Of a stretch of DNA of 64,000 bases, positions 54,784 through 63,154 are shown one piece after another. The notes beneath the pieces are model-generated. The model was not told the origin of the DNA, searched no databases, and saw only the letters and a program-made list of their open reading frames with translations. Position numbers and translations under genes: made by a program. Source of the stretch: Desulforamulus putei DSM 12395 (GTDB lineage Bacteria > Bacillota > Desulfotomaculia > Desulfotomaculales > Desulfotomaculaceae); contig NZ_FQUY01000003.1 of assembly GCF_900129195.1 (NCBI RefSeq), forward strand, positions 1 to 64,000, read 5' to 3'. Position 1 is the stretch's first letter; each line of letters opens with the position of its first letter.

Positions 54784-55155
54784 ATGTTTTTTCCACCCAG
54801 GAGGCCCGGCCCGCCCCCCAAGGGTATGCCGGTGATATCAGGAATACCTGGAATACAGCTGAACTTAAACGTAGATCACTTTCAACTGCTTGGCACCCTG
54901 TTGATGATGGGTCTAAGCCAGCGTCCGGGTTTTAAAAGCGAATTGGAAGAGTTGGTGGCTTTTATCCAGAAAATGCAGGAAGCTGCCGAAGCCATTTCTG
55001 TTCAAATGGAGACGGTGCAAAAAGAATTTTTAAGGGTAAAATCCAAGGTTGCGAAGTATCAAAACGTAAAACCTGTGCAACGGGAAACATCCAGACCGCA
55101 AGGAAACCCATATGTGAATCCCCTGCTTCAACAACTGTTAAGAATGATGTCTTGA
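54784..55155 (+). CDS. hypothetical coiled-coil protein
   Basis: A 123-residue protein, not recognised. A Pro/Gly-rich N-terminus (FFPPRRPGPPPKGMPVISG) is followed by a hydrophobic helix (HFQLLGTLLMMGLSQ) and a coiled-coil stretch (EELVAFIQKMQEAAEAI and VQKEFLRVKSKVAK). ATG 54784 has GGAAGGGGG at a normal distance; an ATG six bases earlier is too close. It has its own terminator and lies between alaS and ireB. Confidence 0.65.
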   Translation: MFFPPRRPGPPPKGMPVISGIPGIQLNLNVDHFQLLGTLLMMGLSQRPGFKSELEELVAFIQKMQEAAEAISVQMETVQKEFLRVKSKVAKYQNVKPVQRETSRPQGNPYVNPLLQQLLRMMS

Positions 55156-55176
55156 GATTGTTTTGCAGATTTATTA

Positions 55177-55202
55177 AGCACCGTCCCCCGGTGCTGTTTT
55201 TT
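55177..55202 (+). terminator. intrinsic terminator
   Basis: AGCACCG (55177-55183), TCCCC loop, CGGTGCT, then GTTTTTT. Confidence 0.85.
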
Positions 55203-55358
55203 GCAAATGATTCCCAGGGCCGAACTGTAACATTATACTGTTAAGAATAATATTTTTCGTATTTTATTTTTATTTTTTTGACAAATAGAGGGAAAAGCAA
55301 CATTTTGTTGAATTAATATTGCTAGTACAGGTAATATTAGGACTGGGAGGTCTTTGCC

Positions 55359-55619
55359 ATGGCTAATGATTTTTCACAAGAGACAGTAATGTTTAAAGTC
55401 CAGGCGGAAGAAGTTAACCAGGCCCGTGAAATACTGCTGGCTGTCTATGCTGCTTTAAAGGAAAAGGGCTATAACCCGATAAATCAGCTGGTGGGCTACC
55501 TCTTGTCCGGCGACCCGGCCTATATCACAAGTCATGGAAACGCCCGCAGTTTGATCCGCCGGTTGGAGCGGGACGAACTGCTGGAAGAACTCGTAAAAAA
55601 TTACCTGGAACAGAAATAA
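55359..55619 (+). CDS. ireB: IreB/YrzL (UPF0297) regulatory protein
   Basis: An 86-residue protein of the IreB family. In Enterococcus IreB is phosphorylated by the PASTA kinase IreK and affects cephalosporin resistance. Signatures are [20 protein letters not shown] and [21 protein letters not shown] precedes the ATG. Between alaS and ruvX, its conserved place in Firmicutes, though here an extra reductase gene is inserted downstream. Confidence 0.95.
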   Translation: MANDFSQETVMFKVQAEEVNQAREILLAVYAALKEKGYNPINQLVGYLLSGDPAYITSHGNARSLIRRLERDELLEELVKNYLEQK

Positions 55620-55645
55620 CCCCTTACCCGGGGGTTTGTTTTACT
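55618..55645 (+). terminator. terminator after ireB
   Basis: AACCCC and GGGGTT around TTACCCG, then TGTTTT. Confidence 0.65.
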
Positions 55646-55760
55646 TTAGGAATTTATTCCCGGCCATATGGATGGTAGGGCTCAGAAATAAACTACCGAA
55701 AGGCGCGTGTCAGGGAAACTGATTGAAGCGCGCCTTTCCTGTTGTTGGGGGGGTGGCGCT

Positions 55761-56708
55761 GTGGATTACCGAATACTGGGGAACACAGGCATAAAAGTGT
55801 CCCGTTTATGTTTTGGAGCTCTCACCATTGGTCCTCTTCAGGCCAAACTGCCCTTGGAACAGGGGGCGGCAGTCATTGACAGGGCCCTGAGACAAGGCGT
55901 AAACTTTATCGATACGGCTGAATTGTACCGCACCTACCCGTATATTCGCGAGGCCATTAAGGGAAGGAAAGAAGAAATTGTTATTTGCAGCAAGAGTTAC
56001 GCCTATACACGGGATGGCATGAAAGAGAGTCTGGAGGCAGCCCTGAGGGGGATCGACCGGGACTATATCGATATTTTCATGCTGCACGAGCAGGAATCCT
56101 TGCTTACCATCAGGGGACACTGGGAAGCGGTAGAAGCGCTGCTGGAAGCGAAAGCCAGAGGGATCGTAAGGGCGGTGGGAATTTCCACCCATCACGTGGC
56201 GGCGGTTCTGGCCGCGGCGGAGATCCCTGAAATTGAAGTAATCCATCCCATTCTGAATATGGCCGGGGTGGGCATCGCGGACGGAAGCGCCGAAGATATG
56301 CTGTCAGCCATCCGCAAGGCCCACCGGGCCGGTAAAGGGATCTACGGCATGAAGGCGCTGGGAGGCGGCAATTTGCTTGCCACCGCCGAAGAAGCTTTAT
56401 CCTTCGTTTTGGGTGTGCCGGAACTGGCAGCAGTGGCGGTTGGCATGCAAAATTTTGCCGAGGTGGATTATAATGTACGATTTTTTAGTCAAACTTATAT
56501 ACCGGAGGAGTTAAAGGAGCAGGTGGTCCGGCAGCCCAGGAGACTCCATATCGAGGAATGGTGCCAGGGGTGTGGAGCCTGTGTGGAAATGTGCGGGGCG
56601 GGGGCCCTCTATTTAGAGGAAGAGAGAGCCCGGGTAAAAGCCGGCCTGTGTCGCCTGTGCGGTTACTGCGGCGCCGCCTGCCCGCTGTTTGCCATCAAGG
56701 TTATTTAG
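55761..56708 (+). CDS. aldo/keto reductase with two 4Fe-4S ferredoxin motifs
   Basis: A 315-residue protein. The barrel domain carries the AKR catalytic tetrad Asp51, Tyr56, Lys78 and His109 ([18 protein letters not shown]). The C-terminal 50 residues hold two CxxCxxCxxxC clusters ([12 protein letters not shown] and [12 protein letters not shown]). Such proteins could pass electrons from ferredoxin-like clusters to a carbonyl. The GTG start follows GGGGGGG. Unusually placed between ireB and ruvX. Confidence 0.88.
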   Translation: MDYRILGNTGIKVSRLCFGALTIGPLQAKLPLEQGAAVIDRALRQGVNFIDTAELYRTYPYIREAIKGRKEEIVICSKSYAYTRDGMKESLEAALRGIDRDYIDIFMLHEQESLLTIRGHWEAVEALLEAKARGIVRAVGISTHHVAAVLAAAEIPEIEVIHPILNMAGVGIADGSAEDMLSAIRKAHRAGKGIYGMKALGGGNLLATAEEALSFVLGVPELAAVAVGMQNFAEVDYNVRFFSQTYIPEELKEQVVRQPRRLHIEEWCQGCGACVEMCGAGALYLEEERARVKAGLCRLCGYCGAACPLFAIKVI

Positions 56709-56725
56709 GAATAGGAGTTAACATT

Positions 56726-57139
56726 ATGAGAATTATGGGTTTGGACGTAGGAGATAAAACCATAGGAGTGGCTTTAAGCGATCCTATGGGCTGGACAGCC
56801 CAGGGACTGGAAGTGATACGCCGGCAGAACATTGACAAAGACATTGCCCGTTTGTGCGAGATCATCAAAGAATACGGCGTTGAAAAAATTCTGGTGGGTT
56901 TGCCCAAAAACATGAATGCCACCATGGGTCCCCAGGGGGAGAAGGTACTGGCTTTTATCGAAGAATTAAAGGCAAAGGTTGATTTACCCATCAAAACGTG
57001 GGATGAACGGCTTAGCACCGTAGCCGCCGAGAGGATGCTCATCCAGGCGGATGTCAGCAGAAGTAAGCGCAAAAAAGTGATTGATAAAATGGCGGCTGCC
57101 GTGATACTGCAGGGCTACCTGGATGCGGGAGCCAAGTAG
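56726..57139 (+). CDS. ruvX: Holliday junction resolvase-like RuvX (YqgF)
   Basis: A 137-residue RNase H-fold nuclease; the family is implicated in pre-16S rRNA 5'-end maturation and in Holliday junction resolution. Catalytic-type acids lie in [16 protein letters not shown] and [27 protein letters not shown] is the family motif. ATG 56726 follows TAGGAG. Overlap with longer frames upstream is not coding. Confidence 0.94.
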   Translation: MRIMGLDVGDKTIGVALSDPMGWTAQGLEVIRRQNIDKDIARLCEIIKEYGVEKILVGLPKNMNATMGPQGEKVLAFIEELKAKVDLPIKTWDERLSTVAAERMLIQADVSRSKRKKVIDKMAAAVILQGYLDAGAK

Positions 57140-57189
57140 GTGGGCTAAAGAAAATTAACCGGGATAACCAGGCTTTAACCCGGATTTCC

Positions 57190-57218
57190 TTGACATGGCA
57201 AGGTTTTTTGGTTACAAT
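57190..57218 (+). promoter_or_regulatory. promoter of the DUF1292 gene
   Basis: TTGACA (57190-57195) and TACAAT (57213-57218) with a 17-base spacer, about 30 bases before the start codon. Confidence 0.8.
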
Positions 57219-57249
57219 ACAGACAATCTTTGGAAAAGAGGTGCACATG

Positions 57250-57516
57250 ATGGCAGAACAAGATGAAGTAATCACTTTGATTGATGAGGACGGAGCAGAA
57301 CACGATTTTAATGTAATCGACGTTATCGAAGTAGATGGTTCCGAATATGCTATTTTGTTACCGGTAGAAGACGACTCCGATGAGGCTGTCATTCTTAAGT
57401 TTGCCAGTGACGAAGACGGCAACGAAATCCTGGTGGACATTGAAAGTGACGAAGAATGGGAAAAAGTGGCCGATGCCTGGGAAGAAATGGTTTTGGCCGA
57501 AGAAGGCGAAGAATAA
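57250..57516 (+). CDS. yrzB: DUF1292 (YrzB-type) acidic protein
   Basis: An 88-residue very acidic protein of the DUF1292 family (VITLIDEDGAEHDFNVIDVI, EYAILLPVEDDSDEAVILK). Function unknown. The second of two adjacent ATG codons is taken because AAGAGGTG is better spaced for it. It keeps the conserved order after ruvX and has its own promoter and terminator. Confidence 0.92.
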   Translation: MAEQDEVITLIDEDGAEHDFNVIDVIEVDGSEYAILLPVEDDSDEAVILKFASDEDGNEILVDIESDEEWEKVADAWEEMVLAEEGEE

Positions 57517-57535
57517 TTTTTTACCGGGTACTTGG

Positions 57536-57565
57536 ACCGAACGGAAAAAACCGTTCGGTTTTTTG
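57536..57565 (+). terminator. terminator of the DUF1292 gene
   Basis: ACCGAACGG (57536-57544), loop AAAAAA, CCGTTCGGT (57551-57559), then T run. Confidence 0.9.
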
Positions 57566-57661
57566 TTTACTCAGGTTTAAAACAAAGTGATTTTTGGAAT
57601 AGCCAATGCATGTCCCTAGTAAGATATACCTAGATAAGAGTTCCGGGAAGGGGGCTTAGTC

Positions 57662-59089
57662 TTGGCTAAAGGAAACCTTAAAAGGATTCGGATCATCGTC
57701 CTGCCACTGGTATTCATGATAGGCGTGGCGGTCTACCTGGCCTCTCAAATGAGTTTTGGCCCCCCGGACAGAATTTTACCGGGTATTTATATGCTGAATA
57801 TAAATTTATCCCTCATGAATCACGACCAGGCCATGTTATCCCTGAAGAAACTGGAACAAGAGTTGCAAAGGCCACTCACCGTCAAGTTCAAAGATATGAC
57901 CTGGACATTGCCCATGGAACGGGTGGGTTTAAAGTTAAACTGTCAACAGGAAGTTCAGAGGGCAATGGGTATCGGCAGGAGCGGTTCTTTATGGCAGCGG
58001 TTTCTTGAACGGAGACAAGCTCACAGGGGGATCCGCCTACAGCCTGAGATTATCATTGACTCCGGCCTGTTGGAGAAGCAGGTGTCGGAAGTCACCGAGG
58101 ATATTTTGCTCCCCCCCAGGGATGCCGGTCTGATTATAAATGCTGACGATACAGTGGAAATTTCTCCCGGACAGAGCGGCCGTTTGGTTGACATCGACCG
58201 GTTGAGGCAGGATATTTGTCAAAACCTCCTGCAGGGGAATCAATCCCCCATAGAATTGAAGCTGGTGGAAGTCCCCCCCGCCCGCACCACCGAAGAGGTT
58301 AAAGCCATGGGGGTGGATGCTCTCCTGGGGATGTTTTCTACGCAATTTGACCCTAATAAAGTGAACCGCGCCTATAATGTAAGTGTGGCGGCCGCAGCCC
58401 TGGACGGGCTGATTGTCAGCCCCTGGGAGATCATTTCATTTAATGAGGTGGTGGGCCCCCGCAGCACAGAGGCCGGCTATAAAAACGCTCCCATTATTGT
58501 CAATAACGAGCTGGTGGACGGTCTGGGGGGCGGCGTGTGCCAGGTGTCCACCACCCTGTACAATGCCGTTTTACTTGCTAACCTGGAAGTGGTGGAAAGG
58601 ACCAATCATTCCATTCCTATTCCCTATGTACCCATCGGCAGGGATGCCACAGTGGTATTTGATACAGTGGATTTCAAGTTCAAAAACAATACGGATGACT
58701 GGCTGTACATACAGTCCTTTGTTACGGGCGGCAGGCTTACCATCAAGATCTTCGGCAATCACAAATTCAAAAGGGATGTGGTGATTCGCAGTTGGGTGGA
58801 GGAAACCTACCAGCCCAAAACCGTCGTCGAAAAAGATTACGGCATTCGCATGGGGGACCGGGTGGTGAAGCAAAAGGGCGCCCGGGGTTACAGGGCTGCT
58901 GCCGAAAGAATTGTGATGCAGGACGGCAAGGTTATCAAGGTGGAAAAACTTCCTTACAGTGTCTATAGGGCCAGAGACCAAATTATTTCCCAGGGCATGG
59001 CGCCCCCGGGATCGGTTTTAAAAACCTCTGATTTATTAAAAGACCATGCAAGGGAAAGTGAAAAAAACGAAGAGATACTACAAGAATAG
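57662..59089 (+). CDS. VanW-family membrane-anchored protein
   Basis: A 475-residue protein with one N-terminal transmembrane anchor (about 10-28) and an outer region. It has a peptidoglycan-binding-4-like domain (about 60-220) and the VanW domain (VSPWEIISFNEVVGPR, LGGGVCQVSTTLYNAVL), ending with a G5-like stretch. VanW proteins are common in spore-formers; the role in the envelope is unknown. TTG start after GGAAGGGGG. Single gene with a terminator. Confidence 0.9.
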   Translation: MAKGNLKRIRIIVLPLVFMIGVAVYLASQMSFGPPDRILPGIYMLNINLSLMNHDQAMLSLKKLEQELQRPLTVKFKDMTWTLPMERVGLKLNCQQEVQRAMGIGRSGSLWQRFLERRQAHRGIRLQPEIIIDSGLLEKQVSEVTEDILLPPRDAGLIINADDTVEISPGQSGRLVDIDRLRQDICQNLLQGNQSPIELKLVEVPPARTTEEVKAMGVDALLGMFSTQFDPNKVNRAYNVSVAAAALDGLIVSPWEIISFNEVVGPRSTEAGYKNAPIIVNNELVDGLGGGVCQVSTTLYNAVLLANLEVVERTNHSIPIPYVPIGRDATVVFDTVDFKFKNNTDDWLYIQSFVTGGRLTIKIFGNHKFKRDVVIRSWVEETYQPKTVVEKDYGIRMGDRVVKQKGARGYRAAAERIVMQDGKVIKVEKLPYSVYRARDQIISQGMAPPGSVLKTSDLLKDHARESEKNEEILQE

Positions 59090-59116
59090 ATAGGGTAGCT
59101 GCCCTATCTCGTTTTT
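59089..59116 (+). terminator. terminator of the VanW gene
   Basis: GATAGGG (59089-59095) pairs with CCCTATC (59102-59108), then TCGTTTTT. Confidence 0.8.
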
Positions 59117-59215
59117 CTGTGGGGAAAATATTACTTAACTATTAAAATAAAGGAATATCAACCATTTATGCTGAATTAATTAACCGATTATTTCGATAAT
59201 TACGGAGGTGGGGAG

Positions 59216-60787
59216 ATGGATTTTGTAAACAGATCAATCAAGCGCCAGTTGGCTGCCATGGTGGTTGGCGCACTTGTTTTGCTGTCGGCAACCCTGTTGA
59301 TTATTTCTTACTTATACATGAAAGAGGAGCTAACCAGGGCTGCCGACAGTAAGGTAAAAAGTGATTTATTAACCGGTGAAGCCGTTATTAATGCCATGTA
59401 CCCCGGTCCTTGGGAGATCAGAGGAGATAAGCTTTATAAGGGAGATCAATTAATAAATGAGAATTACCGGTTGGTGGATTATATCGCCGGCCTGACCAAA
59501 GATACCTGTACGATCTTCATGGGAGATACCCGTGTTGCCACCACCGTCATTAAGGACGGTAAAAGGGCCGTGGGGACCAAGGTCGCAGACAATGTAAAAA
59601 AGGTGGTGCTGGATCAGGGCGAAATGTATGTCGGACCGGCCATGGTGGTTGACAAGCCCTACCAGACAGCCTACAAACCCATAAAGGATGATTCCGGCAA
59701 GACCATCGGCATCTTTTATATGGGAGTTCCCAAAGAAGAATTTGACCAAGCTGTAAAAAAGAAGTTTGCCTTCCTGGCCTTTATTTGCTTTATGGTTCTA
59801 CTGAGTGTTGCCCTGGCGGTGAGATTTCTGACCGGTCGCATCATTCTCAAGCCTGTGGAGGAGTTACTAAAAGGAGTTCAATCCATGCAATCCGGCAACC
59901 TGAATTACCGTGTTGCGGTGAAGGGCGGCAATGAGCTGGCAAAGTTGGCCGAGGGGTTTAACCAGATGGCCCAAACCCTGCACAAGCTGATTTACCAGCT
60001 GGCCCAGTACAGTTCCACCCTGGCTTCCCAAAGCCAGGAAATGGCTGCCTCCGCCCAACAAATCGGGGCCATGGTGGAGGAAATCACCAGCAATACCACC
60101 CAGGTGGCCGCCACTGCCCAGCAGGGTTCTGCCGCCGCCGGTTTTGCGGTGGAACAGGTAGAAAAGGTTGAAGAAAATGCCCAGAGGGGGAATGACGCTG
60201 TTCGGCAGGCGGTGGAGAAAATGGCAACCATCCAGCAGTCGGTACAGGGGACGGCTGATTCCATCGGTATTTTAAACCAGCGCTGCCAGAGCATTGGTCA
60301 GATCATTGAGGTTATCAAGAACATTGCCGAGCAGACCAACCTGCTGGCACTGAACGCCGCCATTGAAGCTGCCCGGGCCGGCGAGAGCGGCAGGGGATTT
60401 GCTGTGGTGGCCGAAGAGGTGCGCAAGCTGGCAGAACAATCCGCCAGGGCGGCCGAGGATATTACCGATCTCATTCAGCGGGTGCAGAGACGGGCCACCG
60501 AGGCTGTAAAAGACATGGGTTCCAGCGCCCGGGAGGTAAACGAAGGGGTGGACATCGTCAACCAGGCAGGGGAATCCCTGACTGTTATCATTGAACAAGT
60601 TACGGAAATGTCCCGCATGATCAAGGAAATAGCCAATGGCATTTATATCACGACCCAAAATACACAGCAGCTGGCTTCCAGCAGTGACCAAATTAATGCT
60701 TCTATCCAGCACCTTGCCACTTCCAGCCAGAGCGTGGCTCAACTGGCCCAGGATATGCAGCAAACAGTGGAGGAATTCAAGCTTTAG
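59216..60787 (+). CDS. methyl-accepting chemotaxis protein with Cache sensor
   Basis: A 523-residue receptor. TM1 (about 15-36), a Cache-type sensory region outside (about 40-180; [35 protein letters not shown]), TM2 (about 183-203), HAMP, and a cytoplasmic signalling domain with the CheW/CheA-binding hairpin tip [20 protein letters not shown]. Expected to sense a small organic ligand. GGAGGTGGGGAG precedes the ATG. No che genes nearby. Confidence 0.94.
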   Translation: MDFVNRSIKRQLAAMVVGALVLLSATLLIISYLYMKEELTRAADSKVKSDLLTGEAVINAMYPGPWEIRGDKLYKGDQLINENYRLVDYIAGLTKDTCTIFMGDTRVATTVIKDGKRAVGTKVADNVKKVVLDQGEMYVGPAMVVDKPYQTAYKPIKDDSGKTIGIFYMGVPKEEFDQAVKKKFAFLAFICFMVLLSVALAVRFLTGRIILKPVEELLKGVQSMQSGNLNYRVAVKGGNELAKLAEGFNQMAQTLHKLIYQLAQYSSTLASQSQEMAASAQQIGAMVEEITSNTTQVAATAQQGSAAAGFAVEQVEKVEENAQRGNDAVRQAVEKMATIQQSVQGTADSIGILNQRCQSIGQIIEVIKNIAEQTNLLALNAAIEAARAGESGRGFAVVAEEVRKLAEQSARAAEDITDLIQRVQRRATEAVKDMGSSAREVNEGVDIVNQAGESLTVIIEQVTEMSRMIKEIANGIYITTQNTQQLASSSDQINASIQHLATSSQSVAQLAQDMQQTVEEFKL

Positions 60788-60804
60788 AAGTAGGGAGTGA
60801 CAGT

Positions 60805-61071
60805 ATGGACGGTAAAGAATTTTTAAAGAAGACGTTGCTGCAGGCGGAGTTAAACCGCGTCCGTCACGGCAATCCTGAAGCCGACGCGGCCAGACTTCCT
60901 TTGGACTGGGGACTGATTGCCGGGGAACACTTCGGCCACCTGATGGCTGCCCTGCGTAAGGAAGACCCGGATGCCGTTGAAAAAGAGGTTCTCCACGTGT
61001 CTGCAGTGCTGCTGGAACTGCATGACGCTTTGGTAAGGCACAAAGCCATGACGCAGGGTCGCCGCCGGTAG
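60805..61071 (+). CDS. small hypothetical protein downstream of the receptor
   Basis: An 88-residue soluble protein, mostly helical (FLKKTLLQAELNRVRHG, ALRKEDPDAVEKEVLHVSAV, LLELHDALVRHKAM), not recognised. GGGAGTGAC precedes the ATG. It starts 17 bases after the chemotaxis receptor stop, so it is probably cotranscribed with it. Confidence 0.65.
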   Translation: MDGKEFLKKTLLQAELNRVRHGNPEADAARLPLDWGLIAGEHFGHLMAALRKEDPDAVEKEVLHVSAVLLELHDALVRHKAMTQGRRR

Positions 61072-61137
61072 TTTATGAAACTGTATTAATATTTCCGGGA
61101 GAAATAGACTTACCGGAGTCTTAATGCAATAAAACGG

Positions 61138-61174
61138 GCCGGGGTATACCATTTCCCTGGCCTGTGTTTTTTTA
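61138..61174 (+). terminator. likely terminator of the receptor unit
   Basis: GGCCGGGG and CCCTGGCC (one mismatch) around a 10-base loop, then TGTGTTTTTTT. Confidence 0.75.
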
Positions 61175-61267
61175 TGAGAGGAATTTTTGTAATCTAATTG
61201 GCAAATTTCCCTGCGCCCGGGCATATTTATTTACCTAAGGATACTAGTGGTCAAGGAGGGGGCCCCA

Positions 61268-62008
61268 TTGAAAAAAATAGTAGTCTGCGGGCGGAATGAT
61301 GGCGGAAAATCCACCATTTTAGGCGAACTTTACAAAGGTTTAAAGAACCGGAACTTCCAGCCCCTGGCCGTTGGCTCGGGTGTACAGGATGAGAAACCTT
61401 ACCTTCATAAAGGTATAGATCCTAACTATTTAACCATTGCGGTACCCGAACCGGGGAGGGATATTGCGTCTGACATTGATCGGGTGATCCGCAATGCTGT
61501 TAATCAAATCAAAGAGAAAAATAAGTTGATCGAAAATGCTAAGAGGGCGTTGGAAGAGTTAAACAAAGTACGGTCAGTGTTGGAACTGGGGCATCTTTCC
61601 CAAAAGGACATTCCCAAAACGGCTGCTCTGCCGGATGTCGTATTAATTGAAGCCGTTGGCATTAACGATGGTTATAAGGCGGAGGAATGTCGCAAGCTGG
61701 CTGATGTTCTGGTCACCGTTATTCCGGCGGGGCTAAAGGGTGAGATCATTATGGAGGCCGGGAACTTCCTGCTGGACGAGGCAGATATACTGGTGGTCAC
61801 CAAAGTAGACGAAACCCCCCGGGATGTCACTTCCACCACTATAAAACTGTTACAGCGCATTTACCGTACCAAGCCCATTATCCCCGTAGTGGCAACCAAA
61901 GGGGTTCACATGAATTTAGTTTTGGACGAAGTTATCAAAGGGCTGGCCGAGCCAATGATTTTATTTGACCCCATCCTGCCGGATGAAACAACAAAAAGAG
62001 TGAATTAG
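61268..62008 (+). CDS. uncharacterised P-loop GTPase-like protein
   Basis: A 246-residue protein with a Walker A at residues 8-16 (GRNDGGKST) directly at the N-terminus, a charged helical insert (about 80-115), a hydrophobic strand LPDVVLIEAVG, and TKVD (178-181) as a guanine-specificity motif. The layout resembles SIMIBI-class nucleotide-binding proteins such as UreG, HypB or MMAA/ArgK, but no metal-insertion His/Cys stretch is seen. TTG start after AAGGAGGGGG; a GTG at 61247 would give a longer form. Function unknown. Confidence 0.8.
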   Translation: MKKIVVCGRNDGGKSTILGELYKGLKNRNFQPLAVGSGVQDEKPYLHKGIDPNYLTIAVPEPGRDIASDIDRVIRNAVNQIKEKNKLIENAKRALEELNKVRSVLELGHLSQKDIPKTAALPDVVLIEAVGINDGYKAEECRKLADVLVTVIPAGLKGEIIMEAGNFLLDEADILVVTKVDETPRDVTSTTIKLLQRIYRTKPIIPVVATKGVHMNLVLDEVIKGLAEPMILFDPILPDETTKRVN

Positions 62009-62016
62009 ATTTGTTA

Positions 62017-62046
62017 AGCATCTCTCACCCGGGGAGGTGCTTTTTC
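62017..62046 (+). terminator. terminator of the P-loop gene
   Basis: AGCATCTC (62017-62024) pairs with GAGGTGCT (62034-62041), then TTTTT. Confidence 0.85.
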
Positions 62047-62133
62047 CTTGGGAAAAGGGAGCGCTTGCTTGTACGTTTCAGACTATAGATGTTATAATTG
62101 GTTAAATTATAAAAGGTTGTGTCTTTTTTGGTA

Positions 62134-63147
62134 ATGAAATGGAAAATGAATAAAAGGTTTATTGTTGTAACCGTCCTGGTCTTGTTTGGACTGTTGTCCC
62201 GGTACCCATTCACCTTATTGGACCCTGTGGATCCATCGGGCAAAGCTCCGGATGTATTGGTTCGGATTGCGCCCAAGAGCAGCACTGCGCAAATTGCCGC
62301 TATGCTGGAACAACAGGGCATGATCCGGGATGCCACGGCCTTTCGCCTGTATGCCCGCTTCCACGGTCTGGATAACAAGATTAAAGCGGGCTATTACCTG
62401 CTCAATGCATCCATGTCAACGGAAGAGATCCTGAGCATTCTGGTTCAGGGCCAAACGGCCACCAAAAGTTTTACCATTCCCGAGGGGTATACCCTGAAGC
62501 AGATAACGGAAAGCTTGTCCGCTAAAGGATTCATTCGTGAACCGTTGTTTAAAGATTTACTTGTCAACGGTCAGTTCGACTATGCTTTTATAAAAGACTT
62601 GCCCCCGGGGGAAAAACGATTGGAGGGCTACCTGTTTCCGGAAACCTATAACATTCCTTTTGACAGCACCGAAAAACATATTATTAACGTAATGCTGGCA
62701 GGTATGGACCGTCAGATTAAAGAACTTAAACTGGAGGAAAAGGCAAAGGCTTTAAATTTAACACTGCACCAGGTCGTTACCATCGCTTCTATGATTGAGC
62801 GGGAAGCCCGGGTGGACCAGGATCGTCCCCTGATCTCCAGCGTCATTCACAACCGTCTGAAATCAGGCATGAGGCTGCAAATTGATGCCACCGTAGAGTA
62901 TGCCCTGGGGGAGCACCGGGAGAAAATATATTACAAGGACCTGGAGGTTGCATCCCCCTATAATACCTATAAATATAACGGGCTGCCACCGGGGCCCATC
63001 GCTTCCCCCGGCAGGGAGTCATTGCTGGCTGCGGTAAACCCCGCTCACACAAAATATTTCTATTATGTGGCCAAGCCCGACGGTTCCCATGCCTTTGCCG
63101 AGACCCTGGCAGAGCATAATGCCAATAAAAATAAATACTTGAGGTGA
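62134..63147 (+). CDS. mltG: endolytic murein transglycosylase MltG
   Basis: A protein of about 337 residues with one N-terminal transmembrane anchor (about 9-24), a LysM-like segment and the YceG domain (LEGYLFPETYNIP, ASMIEREARVDQDRPLISS with the catalytic Glu, and NTYKYNGLPPGPIASPG). It cleaves nascent glycan strands and may terminate chain growth. The start is uncertain: ATG 62134 and ATG 62146 have weak sites, and GTG 62119 is also in frame. Confidence 0.93.
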   Translation: MKWKMNKRFIVVTVLVLFGLLSRYPFTLLDPVDPSGKAPDVLVRIAPKSSTAQIAAMLEQQGMIRDATAFRLYARFHGLDNKIKAGYYLLNASMSTEEILSILVQGQTATKSFTIPEGYTLKQITESLSAKGFIREPLFKDLLVNGQFDYAFIKDLPPGEKRLEGYLFPETYNIPFDSTEKHIINVMLAGMDRQIKELKLEEKAKALNLTLHQVVTIASMIEREARVDQDRPLISSVIHNRLKSGMRLQIDATVEYALGEHREKIYYKDLEVASPYNTYKYNGLPPGPIASPGRESLLAAVNPAHTKYFYYVAKPDGSHAFAETLAEHNANKNKYLR

Positions 63148-63154
63148 CCATAGA

